From NCBI GenBank assembly GCA_017517325.1, contig JAFWZW010000023.1:156475-220474 (forward strand): a DNA stretch of 64,000 nucleotides, given 5' to 3'. Positions 8,257-16,879 of the stretch are shown piece by piece. The notes below the pieces were generated by a model. That model ran no database searches, was not told the DNA's origin, and saw only the letters and a program-made list of their open reading frames with translations. The DNA comes from Clostridia bacterium (GTDB taxonomy: Bacteria; Bacillota; Clostridia; Oscillospirales; SIG627). The stretch's first letter is position 1. Each line of letters starts with the position of its first letter. The translations under genes were made by a program, and so were the position numbers.

Positions 8257-9759
8257 TTATTTCCAAAACTCGGGGATCTTTTTGGTTGTGGTGATCACGA
8301 TCTCGGGCAGCTCCAGAATCTCGGTGTCTTCCTCTTGAACGAAGGTATTTTCAGGCCCTCTGGTAATGGTGATCTTAGTGGTAAGGGAAGTGACGGGGGG
8401 CTTTGCATCCACCATCCCCTCAGGCATAAAGTTGCCCGTGACCTTCACCAGAAGAAAAGAACCTTCTTCGTAGTGCACGGTGCTGATCCCATCTGAAAAA
8501 TCGTCAATTTCATCAAAGGCGCAGGGGAGGATCTCTTTTCCCGTCATATCGATCAGCCCGGCCTTGCCGTCCTTATTTCTGACTACCGCCAGCCCCTCGC
8601 GGAACGCGTGGGCTTCTGTATAAATGGGGGAGGTGATCCAGGCACCCATCGCTGAATAATAGCCGAAGGTCTCACCGTTGGTCAGAACGAATACACCGTT
8701 GTAGTAGGAATAAGGGATATAGCCCTCGGGAAAGGTGTATTCATCTCCTGCGGTGTTGATGACCCCTTCACGGGCGCCGGTAAGGCTACCTGTTTCGTCG
8801 TAGGTGGCGAAGGCAACGCGCAAAAGCCCGTGGTCAAAGTAGTGAAAGCCCAAGGCTTCCTCGCCTTTTTTATCGGGCAGAACCAGGGTCTGATGGGTGA
8901 AGACCTCTTCTCCCTTGGAGCCGCGTATGGTGACTCTGCCTTCCGCATTCGCCATGACCGCAAAGCCTTCGGAATACTCAAAGGCCGCTTGGTATTGAGG
9001 CTCAACGGTAAAGGTTCTGGTCCTCCAGCCCTCCTTATAAGAGCCGGTGTAGCCGAAAAGCCCTTGAGAAAAGGTAAGATGTCTGCCTTCCTCTCCCGCA
9101 CCGTAGGTAGCGGGCAAATAAAGGGAAGAGCCGTGCGGCACCTGCGCAGGATCAAAGCCGATGGGGGAGAAAGCGAGGCTTTCTCCATCCAGTACGAAGT
9201 ATTCGCCCGTCTCTTTGTGCAGAAAAACTGGAAGGCCGCTTTCACTTAAATAAGAGGTAATAGCGTAAGCCTCGCTTCCCGCAACCGGCGCAAGATCGCC
9301 ACCGCGGTATAGCTTGCCTGCAGGGGAGATCAAGTACCCCCTTGCAGAGGTATAGCTTTGCTTCGGAAGCCTTGTTTTTACAATAGAGTTTGCGGCAAGG
9401 CTAAAATCACCTGCGGTGATCATAGAGGCCCCGTTTTCCAAAAAGCTGAAATCGTAAAGTGCTTCTATCTGCTCACGGGCAAAGCTGTTCCAATCCACCA
9501 CGATCTCTTCTTCCGTGAGGGTTACGGTTTCCTCCTTGGATTCAAAGGGGTCGGAATACGTTTCCTCTTCCGTAACGGGCGGGCGGCGATCCTTGCGCTT
9601 CAAAAAGGGAAGCTCCAGAAAGCCCGCATCCCATAAGATCAGAACAGCACCCAAGGAAAGAAACAGAAAGGCAACCAGCAGACGGGAAAACAGAGAACGC
9701 ATCCTTCCCTGAACGGCGCTTTGTATTTTGTTTTCGTTTTGTTTCTCGTTTCGATTCAT
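8257..9759 (-). CDS. Membrane-anchored WG-repeat protein
   Basis: A 500-residue protein with a short charged N-terminus, one membrane segment at about residues 25-48 (RLLVAFLFLSLGAVLILWDAG), an acidic linker and a large extracellular region. The C-terminal half holds several copies of a roughly 35-residue motif ending in patterns such as GKAGLIDMTGKEILP, typical of WG (KWG) beta-strand repeats. No catalytic residues are recognisable. The family is common in Clostridia and is presumed to act in surface binding. It follows spoIIR after 65 bases on the same strand, and may be cotranscribed with it. Confidence 0.75.
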   Translation of the reverse strand: MNRNEKQNENKIQSAVQGRMRSLFSRLLVAFLFLSLGAVLILWDAGFLELPFLKRKDRRPPVTEEETYSDPFESKEETVTLTEEEIVVDWNSFAREQIEALYDFSFLENGASMITAGDFSLAANSIVKTRLPKQSYTSARGYLISPAGKLYRGGDLAPVAGSEAYAITSYLSESGLPVFLHKETGEYFVLDGESLAFSPIGFDPAQVPHGSSLYLPATYGAGEEGRHLTFSQGLFGYTGSYKEGWRTRTFTVEPQYQAAFEYSEGFAVMANAEGRVTIRGSKGEEVFTHQTLVLPDKKGEEALGFHYFDHGLLRVAFATYDETGSLTGAREGVINTAGDEYTFPEGYIPYSYYNGVFVLTNGETFGYYSAMGAWITSPIYTEAHAFREGLAVVRNKDGKAGLIDMTGKEILPCAFDEIDDFSDGISTVHYEEGSFLLVKVTGNFMPEGMVDAKPPVTSLTTKITITRGPENTFVQEEDTEILELPEIVITTTKKIPEFWK

Positions 9760-9824
9760 CGTTTCCGCCTAATTCATTTCTTTTTACCAGTATACCATTT
9801 CAGCGGAGAATTGAAAAGCCCTTT

Positions 9825-10442
9825 TTAAAAAATACCCTTTAATTTTGTTTTTGCCTCTTGCCATAACTCCAAGATCTTAAAACGAACCCGATAGCTTTCC
9901 CCGTCGCGGGTGATAAGCCTTACGTTTTCACCCTCCATCCCCGCATCCAGCAAGGCGTCTTCTGCACCGATGGCGCTGTTTAAGCACATTGGGGGGAATA
10001 AAACGCACCACCAGTTTTGTCCCGTGGCATCACCGATGCGGATCTGCAGAGAAAGGTATTCACCTGCCGGGAGCGCAAGGGCTTCGTATTCTCTGGTGGG
10101 GTAGACCTCGTTTTCTAAAATTGCGGTAACGGGGAGGCTCTCCCCTGCCTTTTCCACGATCTCTGCCGCCAAGATCTCAATTTCCTTCAGGTGAGAGCCG
10201 ATCTGGACCTCTGCCTCTTTTTTGCTTGTTACCTCCGAAAAATTCTCCTTTGCGTATGCCACGATCCCGTCTCGAACTGCAAGCTTTACTGCTTGATCCC
10301 GCGGTGAATCGGAATTTGCTACCACGTGAATGCGGATCACCGAGGAATAGAGATTCTCCGCTGATGCGATGGGTTGGATGGCAAAGAGGATCATAAAGGC
10401 GATCCCCCAAAAAATCAATGCTTTGTACCATTCTTTTTTCAT
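9825..10442 (-). CDS. spoIIR: Stage II sporulation protein R
   Basis: A 205-residue secreted signalling protein of sporulation. SpoIIR is made in the forespore and triggers SpoIIGA-dependent processing of pro-sigma-E in the mother cell. An N-terminal hydrophobic segment (about residues 8-25) is followed by the conserved IRIHVVANSDSPRDQAVK block. Near the C-terminus comes the family signature NWWCVLFPPMC with its two cysteines. The start was set at the ATG at 10442 because GGAGG lies eight bases upstream; a TTG further upstream would fall inside that site. The gene begins directly after a terminator hairpin, so it probably has its own, possibly sigma-F, promoter, but none was identified. Confidence 0.92.
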   Translation of the reverse strand: MKKEWYKALIFWGIAFMILFAIQPIASAENLYSSVIRIHVVANSDSPRDQAVKLAVRDGIVAYAKENFSEVTSKKEAEVQIGSHLKEIEILAAEIVEKAGESLPVTAILENEVYPTREYEALALPAGEYLSLQIRIGDATGQNWWCVLFPPMCLNSAIGAEDALLDAGMEGENVRLITRDGESYRVRFKILELWQEAKTKLKGIF

Positions 10443-10455
10443 AGTATGTACCTCC

Positions 10456-10489
10456 AAAAAATAAGCTTCGCAGTTTGTTCTGCGAAGCT
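10456..10489 (-). terminator. Terminator between ispE and spoIIR
   Basis: A 10-bp perfect inverted repeat (AGCTTCGCAG at 10464-10473 against 10480-10489) followed on the minus strand by TATTTTTT. The T-tail abuts the spoIIR ribosome binding site. Confidence 0.8.
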
Positions 10490-10515
10490 ATTTTGGCAGT
10501 ATTTTCGGTTTTTAA

Positions 10516-11370
10516 TCAGAGAAGTGTGCAAAAATGTGCTTCCCTGCAGCTTTGCTTGAGAGCGGCTTCGGCGGCACGTGCCTTTTCTTCCCATAAGAAA
10601 AGGCCGAATACGGCGCTTCCCGATCCTGTCATCATCGCGCAGTCTGCACCGTTTGAAAGGAGCGCCTCCTTCAGATCCATAATTTGGGGGCGCAGGGTCA
10701 AGGCGGGCAGTTCCAAATCGTTTTCCATCATAGAAAAGAGAGCGGCATGGTCCCCCTTTGATAGCACGTTTCGGATCACGTCAAGGCCTGCACGGGCTTT
10801 TTTGTTTTGGGGCAAAGAGTCGTAAAGAGAATAGATCTTGGGAGTGGAAAGACCGTCACAATTCTTGGCAACCACGCAAAATATCCTGTCTTTTCCTCGA
10901 AATGAAAGGGGTGTAAGCACTTCGCCGATCCCTTGGCAGAATGCGGTGCCACCCTCCAAAAAGAAAGGAACGTCAGCTCCGCAGCGCAGTGCGATCTCCG
11001 CAAGGGAAACTTTAGCGGGGTAAAGGGCGTGCATCCCTTTCAGTACCGCCGCGGCATCGGCAGAGCCACCGCCCATTCCGGCACCGTCAGGAATCCGTTT
11101 TTGCAGAGAAATACGGATCCCGCCTTCGACTCCGCTTTTTTCAAGGTAGCCCTTTGCCGCCTTGTAGCAGATATTCTTTTCATCCGTGGGGATCCCGTCC
11201 TGATCACAATCAATGAGGATCCCTTGGGGGATCTTTTTCAATGTCACGGTATCCGCAAGGGAGATCTCCTGCATCAGCGTTTCCAGGGTGTGGTAACCGT
11301 CGTCACGGATCCCCGTAATACCTAAGGTCAGGTTGATTTTTGCATAGGCGGAAAGGGTAAGGGCTTCCAT
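10516..11370 (-). CDS. ispE: 4-diphosphocytidyl-2-C-methyl-D-erythritol kinase
   Basis: A 284-residue GHMP-family kinase that phosphorylates CDP-methylerythritol in the MEP pathway of isoprenoid synthesis. The N-terminal AYAKINLTLGI with its catalytic lysine, the ATP-binding glycine loop PDGAGMGGGSADAAA near residue 95, and the C-terminal MTGSGSAVFG motif are all present and match IspE. It is the last gene of the leftward operon that runs from the DUF512 gene, starting 13 bases after the DUF362 gene and ending at a terminator. Its presence indicates use of the MEP rather than the mevalonate route. Confidence 0.95.
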   Translation of the reverse strand: MEALTLSAYAKINLTLGITGIRDDGYHTLETLMQEISLADTVTLKKIPQGILIDCDQDGIPTDEKNICYKAAKGYLEKSGVEGGIRISLQKRIPDGAGMGGGSADAAAVLKGMHALYPAKVSLAEIALRCGADVPFFLEGGTAFCQGIGEVLTPLSFRGKDRIFCVVAKNCDGLSTPKIYSLYDSLPQNKKARAGLDVIRNVLSKGDHAALFSMMENDLELPALTLRPQIMDLKEALLSNGADCAMMTGSGSAVFGLFLWEEKARAAEAALKQSCREAHFCTLL

Positions 11371-11383
11371 AGCGTCTCCGTTT

Positions 11384-12511
11384 TTACATAAATTTCAGGA
11401 ACCAATGGCTGTGTGTCAAAACTGCCTTTTTGGGGCACATTTCCTGACAGCACCAACAGCGGATGCAATTATTTCTGTGGATCACAGCCTTGTGTTTTTC
11501 AATGGTAATGGTCTTTTGGGGGCAAAGCCGTGCGCATTCTCCGCAGCCGATGCAGCTTTCTTTGTGGATCTTAGGCTTGGGTGAGAGAAAGGCGGCTAAG
11601 CGCCCACCGAACAGATCGGGAAAATCCCGAAGAATATTTCTCTTTTGGCTATCGGGCAAAAGGAATGGGGTAGGGCGGCAGGCTTGGGGATCATCGCCTA
11701 CTACCTGCACCTCACCGTCAAAGAAACCCGCTTTTTTTGCGTGCTCCAAAATGGGGGAGAGGGCAGGATCGATTCCCATAAACTCACAAGAGAGCTGATC
11801 CACTCCATAGGTATCGGTACCGCCGATCAGCGCTCCCGCAAATTTTGGGATCCCGCCTGAGGGGCCGTCCTTTTCCATACCCCAGATGCCGTCCACAATG
11901 GAAAGTGTGGGCACGATCACCTGATTGATATCGCAAATGAGCCCTGCAAAATCCGAAACGTGGGGGAAGGCGGCGTGGTATTCCACCTTTTTCAGTCCCG
12001 GGATCGTGCCGTACAGATTCTTGGCGGCACCGGTCACGGTGGTCAAAGAATGGGTCTTTAGCTTGGCAAGATTAATGAAAACCTCTGCTTCGGGGAAAAC
12101 GTTTAGAATATCGACCTCTTTTGCGCTTTGGGGCTTGGGAACGGAAAGGGTCACGGGCTCCATCTTCATATGAATGGGAATGCCGTAACGGTCGCAAACC
12201 TCGCGGATCCCCGTTTCCCGATAAACCCCTGCCAAAAGCAGCTCCGTGTTGGGTCCGCCGGGGCATTCCGCAACGGTAATATCCTTGGTGTGGGGAAGAA
12301 GACACAGAAGCACCGCCTCCAAAAGGGCGGGGTGGGTGGTGGCACAACCGTCAGGCTTCTTTTTTACCACCAAATTGGGCTTGATCACAACGCGCTTTCC
12401 CTTGGCAAACAGGGCCTCGTAGCCACCGTGATCCAGAATGATCCGCTCCACCACGTCTTTTAAAAGGGCAGCATCGTACCGATCTGCCCTATAAAATGAA
12501 ACGCGGCTCAT
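11384..12511 (-). CDS. DUF362 protein with C-terminal 2[4Fe-4S] ferredoxin domain
   Basis: A 375-residue protein. Residues 1 to about 300 match the DUF362 fold (RVSFYRADRY, VVIKPNLVVKK, FINLAKLKTHSLTTVTGAAKNLYG). The C-terminus is a bacterial-type ferredoxin with two CxxCxxCxxxCP clusters (CIGCGECARLCP and CIRCWCCQEMCP). The fusion is widespread in anaerobes, where it is presumed to carry out a redox step, but no reaction is established. Its ATG overlaps the plsY stop by four bases, so translation is coupled. No signal peptide is seen. Confidence 0.88.
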   Translation of the reverse strand: MSRVSFYRADRYDAALLKDVVERIILDHGGYEALFAKGKRVVIKPNLVVKKKPDGCATTHPALLEAVLLCLLPHTKDITVAECPGGPNTELLLAGVYRETGIREVCDRYGIPIHMKMEPVTLSVPKPQSAKEVDILNVFPEAEVFINLAKLKTHSLTTVTGAAKNLYGTIPGLKKVEYHAAFPHVSDFAGLICDINQVIVPTLSIVDGIWGMEKDGPSGGIPKFAGALIGGTDTYGVDQLSCEFMGIDPALSPILEHAKKAGFFDGEVQVVGDDPQACRPTPFLLPDSQKRNILRDFPDLFGGRLAAFLSPKPKIHKESCIGCGECARLCPQKTITIEKHKAVIHRNNCIRCWCCQEMCPKKAVLTHSHWFLKFM

Positions 12512-13233
12512 TTCTTTGCCTTTTTTTCTTTATTATCACCGTCTTTATGGATGGTGAACTTCTTTTCTTCCTTACGCATCAGCCTTTGAATGTTCTCCTT
12601 GTGCATGGCGATTACGAAGAAGGAGATCATAAGGGAAAAGAAAATATAAGCAAGGTTTGCAGAACGAACGTTAAATGCGTATACCACCAAAGGGTAGAAG
12701 AATGCGGCGGTAATGCTGGAAGCGGAAATGATCTGGGTTGCGGCAAACATCAGGGCAAAGATCAAAGCCACCGCAAGGAAGATCAGGGGGTCAATGAGCA
12801 AAATGGTAATGGCGCTGACGATCACACCCTTGCCCCCCTTGAATTTGTAATACAAGGGGAATACGTGCCCTAAAAGGCAGAAGAAGCCCGCAATGTACTG
12901 ACCGGGGCCACCCAGCACCAAAAAGCCAATCACCACAGAGATCAGCGCCTTTGCCACGTCACCTGCCAGGGTCAAAAAACCTGCCTTCTTGCCGAAGGTG
13001 CGGAACATATTGGTCATACCTGCATTGCCGGAGCCGTAGCCGCGAATGTCGTAGCCGTAGAGCTTGGTGGAAAAGAGAATGGCAGAGTTGATACTGCCTA
13101 AAAGGTAAGCGGTGACGGCGCAGAATAAAAATGCACCGATGAGGATGGCGAAAAATGCGGCGCCCTGCGTTCCGTCAAGGAGCAAAGCCGAAAGGCCCCA
13201 TTCCACCATACCGTCAGAAAAGAAATATCTCAT
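12508..13233 (-). CDS. plsY: Glycerol-3-phosphate acyltransferase PlsY
   Basis: A 241-residue membrane enzyme that transfers an acyl group from acyl-phosphate to glycerol-3-phosphate, the first committed step of phospholipid synthesis in Gram-positives. The PlsY blocks are visible in order: YLLGSINSAI, GSGNAGMTNMFRTFGKKAG with the conserved GSGNxGxTN pattern, and KFKGGKGV. About five hydrophobic segments fit the family. It is longer than typical PlsY (about 200 residues) because of an N-terminal extension and a charged, lysine-rich tail. It overlaps both der and the DUF362 gene by four bases in the same operon. Confidence 0.94.
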   Translation of the reverse strand: MRYFFSDGMVEWGLSALLLDGTQGAAFFAILIGAFLFCAVTAYLLGSINSAILFSTKLYGYDIRGYGSGNAGMTNMFRTFGKKAGFLTLAGDVAKALISVVIGFLVLGGPGQYIAGFFCLLGHVFPLYYKFKGGKGVIVSAITILLIDPLIFLAVALIFALMFAATQIISASSITAAFFYPLVVYAFNVRSANLAYIFFSLMISFFVIAMHKENIQRLMRKEEKKFTIHKDGDNKEKKAKK

Positions 13234-14558
13234 TCTTCTTTCGTCCTTTCTCTGATCACGAATTGGATGGGTGTTCCGCGGAACCCGAAGGTCTCGCGCA
13301 AGCAGTTCTCCAGATAACGCTGATAGGTGAAATGGAACAGCTTTTCGCTGTTGCAGAAGATCACGAACTTAGGCGGCTTTACACTTACCTGGGTCATATA
13401 AAAGATCTTTAAATGTCTGCCCTTGTCGCTGGGGGGCTGAACGCGGGTCGTGGCATCGTTGAGCATATCGTTGAGCATACCGGTGGAAATGCGGGTGGAA
13501 GCCTGCATATGCACGTAATTGATGTGCTCAAACAGCTTATCAATGCGAAGTCCGGTCTTGGCAGAAATGAAAAGCACCGGTGCGTACTGCATAAAGGGGA
13601 GAATATCAAAAACCTTCTTGGTAGCCTGCTTGACTGAATCGTTATCCTTTTCGGGCAGGTCCCATTTGTTCATACAGATCACGCAAGCCTTGCCCGCTTC
13701 GTGGGCGAGACCTGCAATGGTGGCATCCTGACTGGTAATGCCCTCAAAGGCGTCTACCATAATGACGCAAACGTCACTGCGTTCCACCGCAAGCTTGGCG
13801 CGTAGAACGCTGTATTTTTCAATGCGATCGTCGATCTTGGAGGCGCGGCGGATCCCTGCGGTGTCAATGAAGTTAAAGGTGCCGTGCTCATTGACCACGC
13901 GGGTGTCAATGGCATCGCGGGTGGTACCCGCAACGGGGGAAACGATCACGCGCTTTTCACCCAGCACCGCGTTGATCAGACTGCTCTTTCCGGAATTGGG
14001 CTTGCCGATCACCGCAACGTTGATGATCTCTTCCTCTTCCTCATCGGTCTCCCGGGGACCCAAAAGGCGTACTACCTCTTCCAGAATATCGCCGCTTCCC
14101 GTTCCGTGGATGGAGGAGAGGGCAAAGGGACCGTTTTCGATCCCCAGTTCGTAAAATTCGTAAAATTCAGGGGGTAGTGCACCAATGGAATCCACCTTGT
14201 TGACCGCCAGGATCACGGGCTTTTTGCTTCGCTTTAAAAGGGTAGCGATCTCGCGGTCGGCGGCGGTAACGCCCGAGCGGATCTCCGTCATGAAAATGAT
14301 CACGTCCGCGGCTTCCATAGCAAGGTATGCCTGCTCTTCAATGTGGTTTAAGATCTCATCGTTGGAGCCGGGCTCGATTCCTCCGGTATCAATGAGCATC
14401 ATCTTTCTGCCGCACCATTCGGTTTCAAAGTATATTCGGTCGCGGGTCACGCCGGGAACGTCGTCCACAATGGAGATCCGCTGGCCTGAGAGCTTGTTGA
14501 AAAAGGTGCTCTTTCCTACGTTGGGTCTTCCAACGATGGCAATTACGGGTTTTGACAA
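13230..14558 (-). CDS. der: Ribosome biogenesis GTPase Der (EngA)
   Basis: A 442-residue protein with two consecutive GTPase domains and a C-terminal KH-like domain, the unique Der layout. The first G1 is GRPNVGKST, with DTGG and NKVD downstream; the second G1 is GKPNSGKSS, with DTAG and NKWD. Der is essential for 50S subunit maturation. The reading begins with TTG at 14558, inside the end of the upstream gene; a GGGAG motif lies about ten bases before it. It overlaps the DUF512 gene by 16 bases and plsY by four. Confidence 0.95.
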   Translation of the reverse strand: MSKPVIAIVGRPNVGKSTFFNKLSGQRISIVDDVPGVTRDRIYFETEWCGRKMMLIDTGGIEPGSNDEILNHIEEQAYLAMEAADVIIFMTEIRSGVTAADREIATLLKRSKKPVILAVNKVDSIGALPPEFYEFYELGIENGPFALSSIHGTGSGDILEEVVRLLGPRETDEEEEEIINVAVIGKPNSGKSSLINAVLGEKRVIVSPVAGTTRDAIDTRVVNEHGTFNFIDTAGIRRASKIDDRIEKYSVLRAKLAVERSDVCVIMVDAFEGITSQDATIAGLAHEAGKACVICMNKWDLPEKDNDSVKQATKKVFDILPFMQYAPVLFISAKTGLRIDKLFEHINYVHMQASTRISTGMLNDMLNDATTRVQPPSDKGRHLKIFYMTQVSVKPPKFVIFCNSEKLFHFTYQRYLENCLRETFGFRGTPIQFVIRERTKEE

Positions 14559-15889
14559 GGTGTATTATCTCCCTTCAATAAGGCTTCGATCTGATCCAAA
14601 ATACAGATCCCGTTTTCCACGGGGTAAACGGGGCAGCCGAGGCCGCGCTCCAGCTCCTCTAAAGTCAGATCGTCTAAAAATCGGTCCCGTTCGTGGCGAA
14701 GGGATACCGCCGGGATCAAAAGGATCTCCGGTTTTTCTTCTTTCATTGTTTCAAGCAGATCACAACCGCAGATCAGCCCCGCAACGGTTACGGTCTCGCC
14801 GAAAAAGCGGTTGGGAGCGGCAACCACCTTTAAATTTAAAAAGGGAAGCTTTTCCGTGATCTTTTCTGCAATTTCCTTTATAAGGCCCTCTGCCGCAACG
14901 CCGGTTGCAAGAGTAACGGAAAGAGGTGTTTTGGGAAGGCTTTTCCATTCGCCCTCCTCCCAGCGCCAATTCAACTCATCCAGAATCTCTTCCCGAGAAC
15001 TGCGCAGAAGTCCCACACCGTTATCCAGTTGGGGGTAACCGTCGTAGGCCTCTTCAGGGGGCAGGGGCATCTCTGCCGCGAGGTAGAATTCGTCTGCGGC
15101 GTAAACCAGGCGAAGGTCGTATTTTTCCATAAACTCACGGGCAAAGCGCTCTACGATGGCAATGACGCTTTGTGCCGATTCTTTTTGGTAAGGGGGGATC
15201 ACGGAAAGCCCGTCACGGTGACGGGTCAGGCCTGCGGGCACCACGGCAATGCTCTGCAGAGCAGGGTAAAGACCCTCCAGCTCCCGTATGGTGCGCTCCA
15301 ATTCCGCTCCGTCGTTAATGCCGTGGCAGGAAACGATCTGGCAATTGATGTCAATGCCGCCGTCTTTTAAGATCCGGAGCTGATCCATAATATTCGCCGC
15401 TTTGGGATTTCCAAGCATTTTCACACGCAGGGCGGGGTTTGTGGTATGAACGGAAACGTTTACCGGTGACATGCGCATGGTAACGATCCGTTCCAGATCT
15501 TCCTGCGTAACGTTGGTAAGGGTAACGTAATTTCCCATAAGAAAAGAGAGGCGTGTGTCGTCATCCTTAAAGTAGATCGTTTCCCGCATTCCCTTGGGGT
15601 TCTGGTCAATAAAGCAGAAAATGCACTTGTTGGAGCATCGCTTTTTTCGATCCATCAAAAAGGTTTCAAATTCCAAACCGATGTCGTCGTAGCGGCCCTT
15701 TTTCAAGGAAACGTCAAATTCCTTGCCGTTACGCAAAACGGTCAAAGTAATGCTGGATTCCGTGAGAAAAAAGCGGTAGTCCAGAACGTCACGGATGGGG
15801 TGGGAATCAATTGCCACAAGGGTGTCGCCCCCAAGGATCCCGGCTCGCTCTGCTACCGAGCCCTTTTCAACCGATTCAATGACAACCAT
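14543..15889 (-). CDS. DUF512 radical-SAM-like protein with PDZ domain
   Basis: A 448-residue protein found across Clostridia next to der. Residues 1-60 form a PDZ-like domain (AERAGILGGDTLVAIDSHPI). A CxxxCxxC motif (CSNKCIFC, about residue 85) then suits a [4Fe-4S] radical-SAM type cluster, followed by the DUF512 region with conserved PAGLTRHRDGL and LVYAADEFYLAAE. The function is unknown; the constant link with der suggests ribosome or tRNA related work, but that is inference. AGGAGG lies seven bases before the ATG. It is the first gene of the der-plsY-DUF362-ispE operon. Confidence 0.88.
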   Translation of the reverse strand: MVVIESVEKGSVAERAGILGGDTLVAIDSHPIRDVLDYRFFLTESSITLTVLRNGKEFDVSLKKGRYDDIGLEFETFLMDRKKRCSNKCIFCFIDQNPKGMRETIYFKDDDTRLSFLMGNYVTLTNVTQEDLERIVTMRMSPVNVSVHTTNPALRVKMLGNPKAANIMDQLRILKDGGIDINCQIVSCHGINDGAELERTIRELEGLYPALQSIAVVPAGLTRHRDGLSVIPPYQKESAQSVIAIVERFAREFMEKYDLRLVYAADEFYLAAEMPLPPEEAYDGYPQLDNGVGLLRSSREEILDELNWRWEEGEWKSLPKTPLSVTLATGVAAEGLIKEIAEKITEKLPFLNLKVVAAPNRFFGETVTVAGLICGCDLLETMKEEKPEILLIPAVSLRHERDRFLDDLTLEELERGLGCPVYPVENGICILDQIEALLKGDNTPCQNP

Positions 15890-15921
15890 ATCTGTGCCTC
15901 CTTTCCTGGATTTTGCCTAAA

Positions 15922-15981
15922 AAAGAAAAAAAGATATAACTTGGGCACCAAAGCCTTTCGGCTATGCCAAAGGTATATCTT
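15922..15981 (-). terminator. Large hairpin terminator downstream of rpmF
   Basis: On the minus strand AAGATATA (15974-15981) pairs with TATATCTT (15931-15938). Inner helices around 15940-15973 close on a GAAA tetraloop, and seven T follow. It probably ends the yceD-rpmF transcript before the DUF512 operon. Confidence 0.7.
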
Positions 15982-15997
15982 TACGTGCCGTTATAGA

Positions 15998-16021
15998 GTC
16001 TCCGCTGTAAACAGCGGAGAC
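15998..16021. other. Perfect 10-bp hairpin downstream of rpmF
   Basis: GTCTCCGCTG (15998-16007) and its exact complement (16012-16021) are separated by TAAA. No T-run follows on either strand, so it is not an ordinary terminator. It may protect the 3' end of the rpmF mRNA. Confidence 0.55.
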
Positions 16022-16043
16022 CGGGAAACGAGCATGGAGCAAA

Positions 16044-16226
16044 TTAGTCCTTCACTACGATGACTTCTTTGCCGTCCTTCTGTCCGCATTCGGAGCAAAC
16101 TCTGTTATGGAGATTGTATGCACCGCAGTTGGGACACTTCTGCAAAGCGGGCTGGTTCAGTTTCCATACGCTGGAACGTCTGGAATTCTTTCTAGCCTTG
16201 GATGTTTTTCTCTTCGGTACTGCCAT
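16044..16226 (-). CDS. rpmF: 50S ribosomal protein L32
   Basis: A 60-residue basic protein with the L32 N-terminus MAVPKRKTSKARKNSRR and a zinc-binding pair of CxxC motifs (CPNC and CSEC). The zinc-type L32 is one of two paralogue types in Gram-positives; the zinc-free form was not seen here. It follows the yceD gene after 41 bases, the usual order in bacteria, and shares its promoter. Confidence 0.96.
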   Translation of the reverse strand: MAVPKRKTSKARKNSRRSSVWKLNQPALQKCPNCGAYNLHNRVCSECGQKDGKEVIVVKD

Positions 16227-16267
16227 TTCGCACCTCCCAATTTTTCTATACCGTTACCGGTTATGTT

Positions 16268-16777
16268 TTAGTCTTTGAAAAAGTCCGCCAGACCTGCAAG
16301 TCGGGGATCAATTTCCCTGCGGTCGCAGGCACAATCACCGGTGTTCAGATCCTTGCCGCATTTGGGGCAAAGGCCCTTGCAATCCTCGCGGCACAAAAGC
16401 CGCATAGGCAGCGAGGTAAACACCGTCTCTTGAGCCAGAGACGCTAAGTCGATCTTTTTACCTTCGGCGATGATCACGTCCTCATCGGATTCGGCTTCTT
16501 CGTTTTCCACGGGAAGATCAAGTTCCAGAGAAAAGCCTTGGGTGACCGGAGCAAGGCAACGACCGCAGGCGGCGGAATACAAGCCCGTGATCGTGCCGGA
16601 TAGTCTGATAAATCCGGAAAGGTCAACGACGCGCCCGGAAAAGCGAAGGGATGATACCGTAATCTGATTTTCTTCAAAGGGGAAGGGAAGCCCTTCCAGA
16701 TCAAAGACAAGCTCGTCGGTCTCGCCGGCAAGAAGCTTTGAAATATCAAGAAAATGGTTTTCGGTTTGGTTGATCAT
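16268..16777 (-). CDS. YceD/DUF177 family protein
   Basis: A 169-residue protein of the DUF177 family. It has the conserved central CGRCLAP motif and a C-terminal cysteine block, CREDCKGLCPKCG, that could bind zinc. Family members are nearly always encoded directly before rpmF and have been linked to 23S rRNA accumulation or ribosome biogenesis. The start was placed at the ATG at 16777, preceded by GAGGAA eight bases upstream, rather than at a TTG 15 bases earlier that would overlap that site. Confidence 0.9.
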   Translation of the reverse strand: MINQTENHFLDISKLLAGETDELVFDLEGLPFPFEENQITVSSLRFSGRVVDLSGFIRLSGTITGLYSAACGRCLAPVTQGFSLELDLPVENEEAESDEDVIIAEGKKIDLASLAQETVFTSLPMRLLCREDCKGLCPKCGKDLNTGDCACDRREIDPRLAGLADFFKD

Positions 16778-16809
16778 ATTACTTTTCCTCAAGGTATCGA
16801 CAGTATTTT

Positions 16810-16838
16810 ATTATAACTACAAAGGCATTTTTTGTCAA
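16810..16838 (-). promoter_or_regulatory. Promoter of the yceD-rpmF operon
   Basis: A perfect TTGACA (16833-16838), 17-bp spacer and TATAAT (16810-16815) on the minus strand. The -35 box and spacer lie in an AAGGCATT inverted repeat (16822-16844). Confidence 0.85.
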
Positions 16839-16879
16839 TGCCTTTCTTGAAAATTTGAAAATCTTTTTTGTTAATTTTT

